From contig JACDZG010000012.1 in the NCBI GenBank assembly GCA_013426805.1, forward strand, positions 27,506-91,505: DNA of 64,000 bases, given 5' to 3'. The translations under genes were made by a program, and so were the position numbers. This document shows positions 1 to 8,881 of this stretch, in pieces (position 1 is the first letter of the stretch; every line of letters begins with the position of its first letter). This DNA is from Chromatiaceae bacterium. GTDB lineage: Bacteria > Pseudomonadota > Gammaproteobacteria > Chromatiales > Chromatiaceae. The notes beneath the pieces were generated by a model. That model did not search any database. It had not been told where the DNA came from and worked only from the letters and a program-made list of their open reading frames with translations.

Positions 1-1527
1 CGCCCGCTGCGTCGGCAGGTGCCCGAGCACCAGGGCCAGGGCGGTATTGTCCGCGGCCCCATAGGCGCCGTCAGCGCTTTGCCGGGCGATGAAGTCGGCA
101 CAGCCATCGAGGTCATCCAGACGCAGTTGAATCGCGAACAGGTCGCGCATCCGGCCGTCGTTACTCGCCTGACGGCGGGTCCAGAGGTCCGTCGGCCAAC
201 CGGTGCGAATCGCCGCGGCCAGGCTCCGCGCCTCGTGCCATAACGGGTCCCCGGACTTGGCCCCGGCCGCCTCCCAGCGGTGCACCAGGGCGAGCAGCGC
301 GGGGATGCTGACGCCGAGTCCGCCCGCGGCGAGCGTCGCGGCCCGGCGGGTGCGCGGCCAGAGGATCAGCGCGGCCCGCTGATAGGTCCGTTCGAAGGAG
401 GCGCCGGCGTTGCCGGTGGCCTCGGAGAATTCGGGCTCGGTCTCATCCAGATCGGCCAAGGCGTCGGCGGGTGACAGCTCGTCCGCGCTGAACGGGAGCG
501 GGTCCATCGTCGGGCGGCTGTCGTCAGGCAGACACCAGTCATGGATTTCCCAGTCGGTCTCGGTCACTTCACCGACCTCGAGATCCGGGCTGTCCCAACG
601 TCCGCCGCCGGTGTACTCGGCCCAGCCGCTCTCGGTGACGGTGAGCAGCGCCAGATGCAGGTCGCAACCGGCCGTGTCGGCCGCGGGGATCAGGCATTGC
701 GCGATGGCCGCGTCCTTGCCCTTGAGGGCGGCGAAGGCGATCTCCGCCTGCGTGTAGGCATGTTCCAGCGGATAGACGAGCTTGGCCGGGGTCTCGTCGG
801 GCGCCGCCGTCGAGGTATTCCAGCCACCGAGCAGTTGCACGAGCCGCTGCTGCTCGGTGCCGTAATCCGGTGCCTGCGGCAAGGGTCCGGGGCCGACGCG
901 CACCAGGTTGTAGATCAGCGCCAGCCGATAGCCGGAGGCGATCGGCAGGACCTCGTGCAGACAGTCGGCATAGAAGGCGGCGAAGGCCGCCTCGGAGGGT
1001 TCGTCACGATGCAGGTCGACCCGCACCTCCTGGCCGCGATGGCGAATGATCAGTTCGCCGCCGCTGTAATCGCAGGGCAGCACGACGACCAGTGTGGCGA
1101 ACATGCCGGGCGCCTTCTCGGTGTCGCGGTGGGGGACGAAGAAGCTGCCGGTGTCGTAGATCAGGAGTTTGTAGAGTTGCGCCTCGATGGCGCCGGCGAC
1201 CGCCAGCCCGCGGCGGACCCGCTCCACCACCGCGGCCAAATCCGCCGACCAGCGCTGACCGGTGAGGGCGACCCGCGCGCCGTCCACCTGCCAGGTGCGG
1301 CGCACGGCCGTGTCGACCAGGGTCTCGGGCCCGCGCCCGTAGGGCGCCTGCTCGGCCACCCGCAGTAAGGCCTCGGCCTGCACCGGCAGCAGCGGCAGTG
1401 CGATTGAGCCGACCCCTGTCACCACCAGGCGCGGCGGGTGGATGTCGAATGAGCCGGCGACATGGAAACCGCCGGGGCGTTGGACCGCGGCGAGGATGTC
1501 GGCAAAGGACTGGGCGAGATCGGGCAT
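1..1527 (-). CDS. 2OG-Fe(II) oxygenase family protein (3' part cut by window edge)
   Basis: The minus-strand frame opens with ATG at 1527 and stays open to base 1, so at least 509 residues are present and the C-terminus is missing. Roughly residues 100-210 form a prolyl-4-hydroxylase-like dioxygenase core: a metal-binding HRD motif (H-x-D) in the stretch FFVPHRDTEK, a strand with GGELIIRHRG, then a distal His in LHEVLP followed by SGYRLALIYNL, whose Arg would bind 2-oxoglutarate. This points to Fe(II)/2-oxoglutarate-dependent hydroxylation, but the substrate cannot be told. The remaining C-terminal ~300 residues are not recognised. No signal peptide is seen, so it is probably cytosolic. An AGGA about 10 bases upstream may serve as ribosome binding site. 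Confidence 0.8.
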   Translation of the reverse strand, partial: MPDLAQSFADILAAVQRPGGFHVAGSFDIHPPRLVVTGVGSIALPLLPVQAEALLRVAEQAPYGRGPETLVDTAVRRTWQVDGARVALTGQRWSADLAAVVERVRRGLAVAGAIEAQLYKLLIYDTGSFFVPHRDTEKAPGMFATLVVVLPCDYSGGELIIRHRGQEVRVDLHRDEPSEAAFAAFYADCLHEVLPIASGYRLALIYNLVRVGPGPLPQAPDYGTEQQRLVQLLGGWNTSTAAPDETPAKLVYPLEHAYTQAEIAFAALKGKDAAIAQCLIPAADTAGCDLHLALLTVTESGWAEYTGGGRWDSPDLEVGEVTETDWEIHDWCLPDDSRPTMDPLPFSADELSPADALADLDETEPEFSEATGNAGASFERTYQRAALILWPRTRRAATLAAGGLGVSIPALLALVHRWEAAGAKSGDPLWHEARSLAAAIRTGWPTDLWTRRQASNDGRMRDLFAIQLRLDDLDGCADFIARQSADGAYGAADNTALALVLGHLPTQRA

Positions 1528-1666
1528 GGGTGCTGGTCCTGGTGCGAGGTCAGCGTCGGGGGTGATCGGCGCATTATCTCACCTCGGCAGCGGCTCGGCA
1601 GGATAACGACAGGGTTTATCCTGTGCATGGAAGGGGGAATCGACCACCTCGAGACAGGAAGTCCTC

Positions 1667-1760
1667 GTGGGAGCGGCCTCCGGCCGCGATGCGGCGCCGG
1701 GGTGACTGCCGACGCCACGGCAACGCGTACGGCTCAGTCGCGGCCAGCGGCCGCTCCCAC
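1667..1760. repeat. Paired inverted repeat (GTGGGAGCGGC-type element)
   Basis: Two 23-base arms, 1667-1689 and 1738-1760, are near-perfect inverted copies beginning GTGGGAGCGGCC and ending CGGCCGCGA, separated by about 48 bases. Dispersed GTGGGAGCGGC elements of this shape are common intergenic REP-like repeats in Gammaproteobacteria. It lies between two minus-strand genes and could form a long RNA hairpin. Confidence 0.7.
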
Positions 1761-1807
1761 CGGTTCGCTACGCGACCTTTACGACAAATCATTGAAATAA
1801 TTCGCGA

Positions 1808-2845
1808 TTAGATCGCCCGCTGCAAGGCCCGTTCGGCGTTCGCCACCAGGTCGGTCGGCGGCAGCAGTTCACTGCTCGGGAAACGGATGAGTTCGAGGGT
1901 AATGCGGCGCTGCCCGTCGATCAGGATTTCGTTGAAGGTCACGTCATCGGCGGACTTACGCAGGTTCTTGGACACCTTGGTGTTCATCCGATCCAGGGTC
2001 ATACCGACGCGTTCGAAGCGCAGGTACCCGTGCGGCTCACGCACGATGTTGGCGACCAGGGCGAGTTGCTCGCCGAGCGTGCCGGCCAGGGCGCGCAGCC
2101 GCCCGAGTTCGGCCTCCACACTTTGGAGTCGACGCGCATCGGCCGGGTCATGGGGGCTGCGGATGATGCCCGCGCTCAGGCCCGCGGCGCCCCGCCCGGC
2201 CCGACCGGGGACCGGCGACCGACCCAGGCAGAGTTGCCGGTACTGGCGCTCCAATTGCTCGCGGCGCGCGCGCATGGCATCCAGGTGCGTCTTGGCGACC
2301 TCGATCAGATAATCGAAGGCGCGCGCCTGGACTTGCAGCAGGGTTTCGGCCTCGGACGTGGCCGGAAAGGCGACCCGATGATTATGGAAATTGACCATGG
2401 TCTGAGGAACGTCGCGCAGTACCCGTCCGCCGTCCAGGGCCATGCCGAAGACCCGCTTTTCGGTGCGTTCCACGCGCAGCGCGGCGAACAGCTCCGGCGG
2501 GGTGGTGCTCCTGTTTTCCTTTAGATAACCGCGGACCTCGGGACTGGAAGACAGGACTTCCAACAGGTGATTGGGCCCGACGAACATGGCACGCAGTCGC
2601 GGATCGGCCGAGAAGCGGCGCCGATCGAAGGTGATGGCCGGCGGAAAAATGTCCGCGTTCGCGGCGATATACTCGAGCGCGCTTTCCACCGGCCGCGCCA
2701 GGATGCGTTGGTAGTGGGGAACCGCGCGCAGCCGCGGGTCCGTGCCGTCGATCACGCGATCCACCGCCGTGCTGATGGTGGCGGATCCGACCGCCCCGAT
2801 CTGCCGCGACGGCGGCGCGAAGAGTGAATGCAGAAAATGCAACAC
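1808..2845 (-). CDS. Conserved-looking protein of unknown function
   Basis: About 345 residues from a GTG start at 2845, chosen because AGAGGA lies about 8 bases upstream; a TTG at 2842 is equally placed. The frame is open upstream to an ATG at 2935, but that extension is low in structure and lacks a good ribosome binding site. No signal peptide or membrane segment is seen. The middle holds charged helices likely to form coiled coil (around REQLERQYRQL, and again VEAELGRLRALAGTL). The C-terminal part, with VSKNLRKSADDVTFNEI and LELIRFPSSELLPP, looks folded and conserved in style. I do not recognise a family. It stands alone, with no operon partner. Confidence 0.7.
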   Translation of the reverse strand: MLHFLHSLFAPPSRQIGAVGSATISTAVDRVIDGTDPRLRAVPHYQRILARPVESALEYIAANADIFPPAITFDRRRFSADPRLRAMFVGPNHLLEVLSSSPEVRGYLKENRSTTPPELFAALRVERTEKRVFGMALDGGRVLRDVPQTMVNFHNHRVAFPATSEAETLLQVQARAFDYLIEVAKTHLDAMRARREQLERQYRQLCLGRSPVPGRAGRGAAGLSAGIIRSPHDPADARRLQSVEAELGRLRALAGTLGEQLALVANIVREPHGYLRFERVGMTLDRMNTKVSKNLRKSADDVTFNEILIDGQRRITLELIRFPSSELLPPTDLVANAERALQRAI

Positions 2846-3204
2846 GCTCGAGTCCTCTGGTAGTGTCTTCAGTCGTTGTTCTTGATCAGCAGGGCCTTGG
2901 GCGGCCCGCGGGGACGGGAACAGTAGGAAGCACAATCGGTCATCGCGAATGAATCAGGGGTCTCAGGCCAGTGCGCCGGGCCGCGCACGCGCTGGAAGAA
3001 CCCTCCCCCAGCGTGGCTTTTAACAGATGGGGCCGCACCGATCAAGTCGGGACATCCGAATCTGCGGTGAGCGGACGGGTTCGGCGCGCTTGAGACTGCT
3101 GCTTTGGGAGCAGTTGTGCGGCGCCGCGGGGTCGTTACGCGGGCCGTTCATGTAGCGACCAAGGACGCGCTGTGACTGCTGACCACGGACCGCTCAACCG
3201 GGCA
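2846..3204. other. Intergenic region, no gene seen
   Basis: This stretch separates two minus-strand genes. The only open frames are short and antisense-like. It presumably holds the promoter of the unknown gene at 1808-2845 and the terminator of the acylase gene, but I could not pick out convincing motifs. Confidence 0.5.
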
Positions 3205-5664
3205 TCACGGCAGCGGCCGCAAGACCAGCAACCCCTGGGTGCCCTCGGCCGTGGGGCCGTGCCAGGGCCAGGCGTGGGAGCCGCCGTGCAGCCAGTCGTC
3301 AAGCTGATCGGTGCGATAGCGCGACAACCGATGACCGGACTGGCCAAGCGGCAGGGTCCCGCGGGTCTGCGACCAGTTGCGCGGCACCTGGACCACGCGC
3401 ATGGACGGTGCGATCAGGACCTGACGCGGATCGGCAGGTGCGCTTTGCATCAGGTCCAATGTATCGGCCGCGCCGCCGACGCCGATGGGTCCGACATCGA
3501 ACAGTTGACCGAGCAGCGGCTGCGCGTGGAAGGCATGGGGCAGGGTCAGGGTCCGTAGCCGGTCGAGGCGCTGGTCACGCGTCCTGGGCAGGGCTGCCGC
3601 CAGCTCGGCCGCGGCCAGTCGCAGGGCGCGCGCCCAAATCTGAGCCGGTGTCTCGGTTTCCGGCGTGGTCACGTCGTCCCAGAAGCTGGACTTACCGGTA
3701 TTCAGGGTTTCCTGTAATGCGTTATAGCTCGGATTCGCCAGCGACATCAGGACGGCGAGATCCGCTTCGCCCAACTCGTCGCCATAGAGTGCCCGCCAGA
3801 GCGCCGGTTCCAGCAGGGCATAGAAGGCCGCGGCGCGGCTCGCCCCATCCATGACGCCGTCCCAGCCGAGCAGGTCGCGCTCCGCGATCACCCAGGCCTC
3901 GGGGTCCGCGGCACGCAGCGCGGATTCATCGCGCCGCAGGGCCTGCTGGGTCAACAGGGCCTGGCGACTCAGGCGATCGGTCTGGATGGCGGCCATCGCC
4001 GCGGGGGTCAAGGGGCCGGATTCGTCGAGGCGCCGCGTGATGCGCTGAGCCCGGTAGGGCGCCATCCACGAATGACTGACATTGACCGGGTGGTCGACCG
4101 GAATCGTGCGGTTATTGGCCGTGACCAGCGCGGCCCCGGCCGGAGCGGTCTGCCCTGGGTTGCGCCAGGGCGCCACGGTGCCGTCCCATCCATAATCCGC
4201 GATCCAGCCGGGGGCCGGGAAGAGCCCGGAGCCTTTGCGGCGTTGCGGCAGCAGTCCGGTCACCTGCCAGGCGATGTCCCCATCGCGGTGGGCGAGCATC
4301 AGATTCTGCGCGACCGCATAGAAGCCCAGGGCGGCGCGGCGGGCCTCGGCCAGGGTGCGCGCCCGGTTCAAACCGACGAGCGCGGCGAAGCTGCGATCCG
4401 GCGGGTCGGTGACCTGACTCAGCGCGATCAGATAGGGGCCGGCGACGGACGGCTGCAATGGGCTCCGTGCCCCGTCCGCGGCGTCCGGGACAGGCGCGAG
4501 CAAGTCGTTCAGGATGACCCCATGACGGGTGCTGCGCACCACCAGGTCTACCGGCGGCGCATCCTTGACCGCGATCCGTTGTATCCGGGTGGTAATGGCC
4601 TCGGGCGCACGCCCGGCCCGTTCCACTTGCGTGCCGTCCGCGGTGGGCCGTTCGAGGAACAGGTCCTGGGTGTCGGCGATGGCGCTGGTGAGTCCCCAGG
4701 CCAGGTCGGCGTTGTGGCCGATCAACACCAACGGCACCCCGGGCAGCGCCAGACCGGCGACATGCAGATCGGGGCCATACAGTTCCAGTTCGTACCAGGT
4801 CCCGGGCACCGACGGGGGCAGGTGAGGGTCGTTGGCAAGCAGGGCCGCGCCATCGGCGGTGCGCGGTCCGGTGACCACCCAGGCGTTGCTGGCCGCGCTG
4901 GCGGTCGGCAGGCCGAAACGCGCCGGCCGGTCCAGGAGGCCGGTCAGCGCGGTCGCCGTCGCGGCGGCACGGCTCAGGTCGCCGGGCCGCTCCAGCAGTT
5001 CAGGCGGTACCGGCGGGGCGGGCACGCCTTCATCGGTGGGGAAGAGTTCGCGCGCGCGGGCCGCTCCGAGACCTGCCGCCATTCGCAGAAAAGTCAGTTC
5101 CTCCTTGAGGTTGAACGATTGAGTCCAGGCCATGTAGGCGCCGACCAGCAGACTGTCCTCCGGCCGCCAGGGGGCCGGTTCAAAGCCGGTGATCAGATAT
5201 TCGACCGGCAGCCGCTCCAGCGCCTGGGCACGGTAGGCGTTGACCCCGGCCGCATAGGCCGCGAGCATGGCGCGCTCGGGCGCATCCAATTCGGCATAGG
5301 CACGGCGGGCGGCGGCATTGAGACCCAAGGTGCGGAAGAGCCGATCCGCGTCCAGTGCTCCGGACCCGAAGACCTCCGCCAGGCGCCCGTCGGCGAGTCG
5401 GCGCATCAGATCCATCTGCCACATCCGCTCACCGGCCACCACGAACCCCTGGCCGAACAGCAGGTCGGGCAGCGCATCCGCCTGGATGGTCGGCACCGCA
5501 TGCGGTCCCCAGCGCACGCGCACCGGCGCGGTCAGGCCGACGACCCTGACCTCACCGGCATAGGCCGGCTCCGCGCGTTTGGTGATCCACAGGAGGAACC
5601 CGGCGACACCCAGGCCCAGGGTCAGCAGGATCGCCAGGAGGACGGTCAGAATACGGCGGAGCAT
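3205..5664 (-). CDS. Penicillin acylase family protein (Ntn hydrolase), membrane-anchored
   Basis: The product has 819 residues from ATG 5664; a longer frame to 5781 exists, but the 5664 start places a clean membrane/signal segment at residues 4-28. Family members are made as one chain and self-cleave at an N-terminal Ser of the beta subunit. Here that Ser is S259 in SNAWVV, followed by the family blocks NDPHLP, GLALPGVP and IGHNADLAWG. The alpha part (residues ~35-240) carries RMWQMDLMRR. It hydrolyses amide bonds in the periplasm. The natural substrate could be a beta-lactam, an N-acyl homoserine lactone or another acylated amine, and sequence alone does not decide. Length is normal for the family. 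It is divergent from the small gene at 5897. Confidence 0.9.
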   Translation of the reverse strand: MLRRILTVLLAILLTLGLGVAGFLLWITKRAEPAYAGEVRVVGLTAPVRVRWGPHAVPTIQADALPDLLFGQGFVVAGERMWQMDLMRRLADGRLAEVFGSGALDADRLFRTLGLNAAARRAYAELDAPERAMLAAYAAGVNAYRAQALERLPVEYLITGFEPAPWRPEDSLLVGAYMAWTQSFNLKEELTFLRMAAGLGAARARELFPTDEGVPAPPVPPELLERPGDLSRAAATATALTGLLDRPARFGLPTASAASNAWVVTGPRTADGAALLANDPHLPPSVPGTWYELELYGPDLHVAGLALPGVPLVLIGHNADLAWGLTSAIADTQDLFLERPTADGTQVERAGRAPEAITTRIQRIAVKDAPPVDLVVRSTRHGVILNDLLAPVPDAADGARSPLQPSVAGPYLIALSQVTDPPDRSFAALVGLNRARTLAEARRAALGFYAVAQNLMLAHRDGDIAWQVTGLLPQRRKGSGLFPAPGWIADYGWDGTVAPWRNPGQTAPAGAALVTANNRTIPVDHPVNVSHSWMAPYRAQRITRRLDESGPLTPAAMAAIQTDRLSRQALLTQQALRRDESALRAADPEAWVIAERDLLGWDGVMDGASRAAAFYALLEPALWRALYGDELGEADLAVLMSLANPSYNALQETLNTGKSSFWDDVTTPETETPAQIWARALRLAAAELAAALPRTRDQRLDRLRTLTLPHAFHAQPLLGQLFDVGPIGVGGAADTLDLMQSAPADPRQVLIAPSMRVVQVPRNWSQTRGTLPLGQSGHRLSRYRTDQLDDWLHGGSHAWPWHGPTAEGTQGLLVLRPLP

Positions 5665-5896
5665 GCGAGCACTCCATAGACTGTTCAGGGAAGGGCAGGG
5701 AAACACGCACGGGCGCACTTGTCCAGTCCGACGACCCTGGAGGCCGTCGCGGTCGCCGACCGCCCGCCGTGACAGGGTCAATCACCGGACGGGTGGACGG
5801 TTGATTCTCCGCCCGCCAGACCGACCTTACCGGCTATGCGTGGGATCGTCCGCGCGGATCATCGTATCCAACCATGTCCAGCACGAGGTGACCCTG

Positions 5897-5995
5897 ATGA
5901 TCAAACCGGGCTTTACACAACTGAAATGGGCACTGTCGGCGCTCTCCGCCACGGCGGCGACCCTGTTCGTCCTGACGTTGGAAGGACACCGCTGA
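5897..5995 (+). CDS. Candidate 32-residue membrane peptide
   Basis: A short frame of 32 codons starts at ATG 5897. A strong Shine-Dalgarno match (GAGGTGA) sits about 6 bases upstream, better than for most genes in the window. The peptide has a basic N-terminus (KPGFTQLKW) and one hydrophobic stretch, roughly residues 11-28, ending LTLEGHR, consistent with a single-pass inner-membrane microprotein. It is followed after 76 bases by the DCC-family gene and may be co-transcribed with it and sthA. No family is recognised. The ribosome binding site is the main support. Confidence 0.45.
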   Translation: MIKPGFTQLKWALSALSATAATLFVLTLEGHR

Positions 5996-6071
5996 CCGTT
6001 ACCCGCCCCACGGGCCGGGGTGGTCCGACCGCCCCGGCGTCGTCGACACCCGCTGTCCACCGAGAGTACCG

Positions 6072-6455
6072 ATGCCGCAAACTGAACTGAGACCCGTCGT
6101 CTTCTACGACGGCGGTTGCCCCCTGTGCCGCCGCGAGATCGCTCATTACCAAGGGCTGGATCGCGCCGGCGCCGTCGACTGGGTCGATCTGCTGACAGCT
6201 CCCGAGCGGCTGCGACAGGCCGGTATCAGCACCACCGAGGCCATGGCCCGGCTGCATGTGATCGATACCAATGGGGCTCCGGTGACCGGCGTCCAAGGAT
6301 TCGTCACCCTGTGGCGCCGTCTGCCGTATTACCGGCACCTGGCCCGCTTGGTCACCGGTCTGCGGCTGGTCGGCCCGCTCGACTGGGCGTATCGCCGGTT
6401 CGCCGCCCGGCGCTTCAAGCACCGTTGCGCCGACGGCTTCTGCGCGAACGGTTAA
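6072..6455 (+). CDS. DCC-family (DUF393) thiol-disulfide oxidoreductase-like protein
   Basis: The product has 127 residues. The N-terminus carries the family hallmark VVFYDGGCPLCRRE at residues ~9-22, where the CxxC pair is the predicted redox site of a thioredoxin-like fold. The rest, including GFVTLWRRLPYYRHL and LDWAYRRFA, matches the usual length and helical C-terminal half of DUF393 proteins. The function of the family is poorly known, and a thiol redox role is inferred from the motif. The next gene, sthA, begins 82 bases downstream on the same strand, so a redox-themed transcription unit is possible. Confidence 0.88.
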   Translation: MPQTELRPVVFYDGGCPLCRREIAHYQGLDRAGAVDWVDLLTAPERLRQAGISTTEAMARLHVIDTNGAPVTGVQGFVTLWRRLPYYRHLARLVTGLRLVGPLDWAYRRFAARRFKHRCADGFCANG

Positions 6456-6537
6456 ACTAGCGCTCTGACACCATTTCGCTGATCGCACCCCGCCCGCCGG
6501 CCAGGTGCCAGCCGTACCGAGCCGGAGCAGCCCCGCC

Positions 6538-7935
6538 ATGACCACCCGCGCATTCGATGTCATCGTGATCGGCACCGGCCCGGCCGGCGAAGGCGCCGCC
6601 ATGAAACTCGCCAAGGCCGGCCGCCATGTGGCCATCGTGGAAGCGCACAACGCCGTCGGCGGCGGCTGTACCCATTGGGGCACCATCCCCAGCAAGGCGC
6701 TGCGCCACTCCATCCAGATGCTGGCGGACTACCGGCGCAATCCAATCTTCCAGCACACCCGCGACCAGATCCAGGTGGACTTTCCCGACCTGCTGCGCGC
6801 GGCCGACGGGGTCATCAACGACCAGGTGCGCACCCGTTACCGCTTTTACCAGCGCAACCGGGTGGAGGTCATCTTCGGCCACGCCCGCTTCCGCAGCCCG
6901 GAATGCATCGAGGTCCAACGCCCCGGCGGCGCCGCCCAGGAATTGACCGCCAAGTATTTCGTGATTGCCACCGGCTCCCGTCCCTATCATCCGCCGGACG
7001 TGGACTTCAGCCACCCGCGGGTGCTCGACAGCGACAGTGTGCTGGCCCTGGCCCACACACCGCGCTCGATGACGATCTATGGGGCTGGGGTCATCGGCTG
7101 CGAGTATGCGTCGATTCTGAGCAACCTGGATGTGAAGGTGAACCTGGTCAACACCCGCGACCGGCTGCTGTCGTTTCTGGATGACGAGATCACGGATGCG
7201 CTGTCCTATCACTTGCGTCAGGGCGGTGTCGTCATCCGCAACGACGAGACCTATGACCGGGTCGAGGCGCAGGACGATGGGGTCGTCTTGACCTGCAAGT
7301 CCGGCAAGAAATTCAAGAGCGACTGTCTGCTCTGGGCCAACGGCCGCACCGGCAATACCCATGACCTGGGTCTGGAAGCCATCGGCCTGACGCCCAATCG
7401 GCGCGGTCAGCTCGATCTCAACCGCAGCTACCAGACCGCCCTGCCGCACATCTACGGGGTCGGCGACGTGGCCGGCTCGCCGGCGCTGGCCAGCGCCAGC
7501 TATGATCAGGGGCGTTTCGTCGGGGCCCACATCGCCGACGGCGAATGCGACTGGTCGCTGATCGAAGAATTTCCCACCGGCATCTACACCGTGCCCGAGA
7601 TCTCGTCGATCGGCCGCACCGAGCGCGAACTGACCGCCAGTCAAGTTCCCTACGAGGTCGCCCAGGCCGACTTCAAGTCCATCGCCCGCGCCCAGATCAC
7701 CGGCCACACCGTGGGCATGCTCAAGCTCCTGTTTCACCGTGAGACCCTGGAAATCCTGGGCATTCACTGCTTCGGCGAACAAGCCGCGGAGATCATCCAC
7801 ATCGGCCAGGCGATCATGTCCCAACCGGGCGCCGCCAACAGCATCCGCTATTTCACCGAGACCACCTTCAACTATCCCACCATGGCGGAGGCCTACCGCG
7901 TGGCGGCATTGAACGGGTTGAATCGGTTGTTTTGA
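6538..7935 (+). CDS. sthA: Soluble pyridine nucleotide transhydrogenase
   Basis: The product has 465 residues. The start at ATG 6538 puts the FAD-binding [10 protein letters not shown] motif at residues ~11-20; a GGAG lies upstream. SthA is a cytosolic flavoprotein that moves hydride between NADPH and NAD+. Unlike most members of the disulfide oxidoreductase family it lacks the redox-active cysteine pair, and here the segment [18 protein letters not shown] shows a single Cys, as in known SthA. The NAD(P)-binding motif [12 protein letters not shown] and the second FAD motif YGVGDVAG are both present, followed by the dimerisation domain. Length and motifs match the family throughout. Confidence 0.96.
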   Translation: MTTRAFDVIVIGTGPAGEGAAMKLAKAGRHVAIVEAHNAVGGGCTHWGTIPSKALRHSIQMLADYRRNPIFQHTRDQIQVDFPDLLRAADGVINDQVRTRYRFYQRNRVEVIFGHARFRSPECIEVQRPGGAAQELTAKYFVIATGSRPYHPPDVDFSHPRVLDSDSVLALAHTPRSMTIYGAGVIGCEYASILSNLDVKVNLVNTRDRLLSFLDDEITDALSYHLRQGGVVIRNDETYDRVEAQDDGVVLTCKSGKKFKSDCLLWANGRTGNTHDLGLEAIGLTPNRRGQLDLNRSYQTALPHIYGVGDVAGSPALASASYDQGRFVGAHIADGECDWSLIEEFPTGIYTVPEISSIGRTERELTASQVPYEVAQADFKSIARAQITGHTVGMLKLLFHRETLEILGIHCFGEQAAEIIHIGQAIMSQPGAANSIRYFTETTFNYPTMAEAYRVAALNGLNRLF

Positions 7936-7986
7936 TAGCGGCTGTCAGCCTTTCACTGCCGTTTGCAAGATGAACGCCAAGGGTTC

Positions 7987-8865
7987 CTATGCGGAGATCT
8001 TGAACTCCTCAATGTGCCCACGTATCTCCGTCGGCACGGCGTTATTTTCGCGCATCCGACGCGCAAGTTCTGCGCGCTTTTCATCGAACCGGATGCCGGT
8101 GCGATGGCTCACGTATTTGAGAGCGGCCTTGCCGTCCAACATGCGCACGAGGCGCTCCCAACGATTCAGCGCGGGAGCCGCAGGCGCATCAAATCGATCA
8201 ATGCTTTGACGGTGCTCCACGAGAGCGGCCGCAGCATTGGTAGCCCCTTGCTTCAACAGAAACTGCTGTAATTCATCTGTGAGGGCGGCGCCATGCCGCA
8301 TTGGGTTACACCCGAATCCGACCGCCGGTGAGGGCACATTGGCTGCAATAGCCGTGACGGTTGCGGCGGACCTGTCTTTTAGCTCGTCGGCGCAGTTCAG
8401 GCAGAACGCCGTCGTCGAGACCGCCGTATGCGTCGAAGTCATCCTTGCGTCGTTGGCCACCGTAGCCATGGCGTCCGGGTCCAGCAGGTAGTTCTCAAGC
8501 TCCCAACGCAGCAGGACACGAATGTGCTCTCCGTAGGGCCGCTCAGAGAGAAATTCCGGATCCCGATCCTGCCACCACAGAGGCCAATTGTGATCGTTCA
8601 GCAGCACGTCTCGGTCCACGAGGCCGAATGCGCTAATCCCGTTGGCTCTCGCCTGAGCAACAAGATCAATGACGGCCTTACAGCCACCACCGCCGGATTC
8701 CTGTTCGCAGGTATCGGCGGGCTGGAAAAAGACCTCTTGGCCTTCATCGAAAAACCAACGCTTGGCGACGATCTGGAAGTCCTCCTCAGACTCCAGAAAG
8801 ACCACCGCCCCGCCACGCTGCTTGAGGACCAACTGATCCGACTGCTTCATCTTGAATCCGCTCAT
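7987..8865 (-). CDS. DUF4435 (TOPRIM-like) protein, last gene of defence-like operon
   Basis: The product has 292 residues. The N-terminus has the TOPRIM-type acidic layout: a Glu in VVFLESEEDF (about residue 25) and a DxD in FGLVDRDVL about 65 residues later. ELENYLLDPDAM follows, matching the conserved DUF4435 element. DUF4435 proteins pair with an AAA ATPase in PARIS-type anti-phage systems (AriB with AriA), where the TOPRIM protein is the nuclease effector released by the ATPase. The gene starts 16 bases after an ABC-type ATPase gene, exactly that pairing. It is unusual in lying downstream of dndC/dndD-like genes. A nuclease role is inferred from the family. Confidence 0.85.
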   Translation of the reverse strand: MSGFKMKQSDQLVLKQRGGAVVFLESEEDFQIVAKRWFFDEGQEVFFQPADTCEQESGGGGCKAVIDLVAQARANGISAFGLVDRDVLLNDHNWPLWWQDRDPEFLSERPYGEHIRVLLRWELENYLLDPDAMATVANDARMTSTHTAVSTTAFCLNCADELKDRSAATVTAIAANVPSPAVGFGCNPMRHGAALTDELQQFLLKQGATNAAAALVEHRQSIDRFDAPAAPALNRWERLVRMLDGKAALKYVSHRTGIRFDEKRAELARRMRENNAVPTEIRGHIEEFKISA

Positions 8866-8881
8866 GGCCCCGCCTTGCCTG

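Noticed and set aside
541..1368. Long plus-strand open frame of 275 codons
   Set aside because: It is antisense to the 2OG-Fe(II) oxygenase gene, whose minus-strand frame shows HRD and SGYRLALIYNL motifs. High GC makes long antisense frames common here.
4072..5679. Plus-strand open frame of 535 codons
   Set aside because: It is antisense to the penicillin acylase gene; the composition is random-like (rich in G, R, Q, P) and has no domain.
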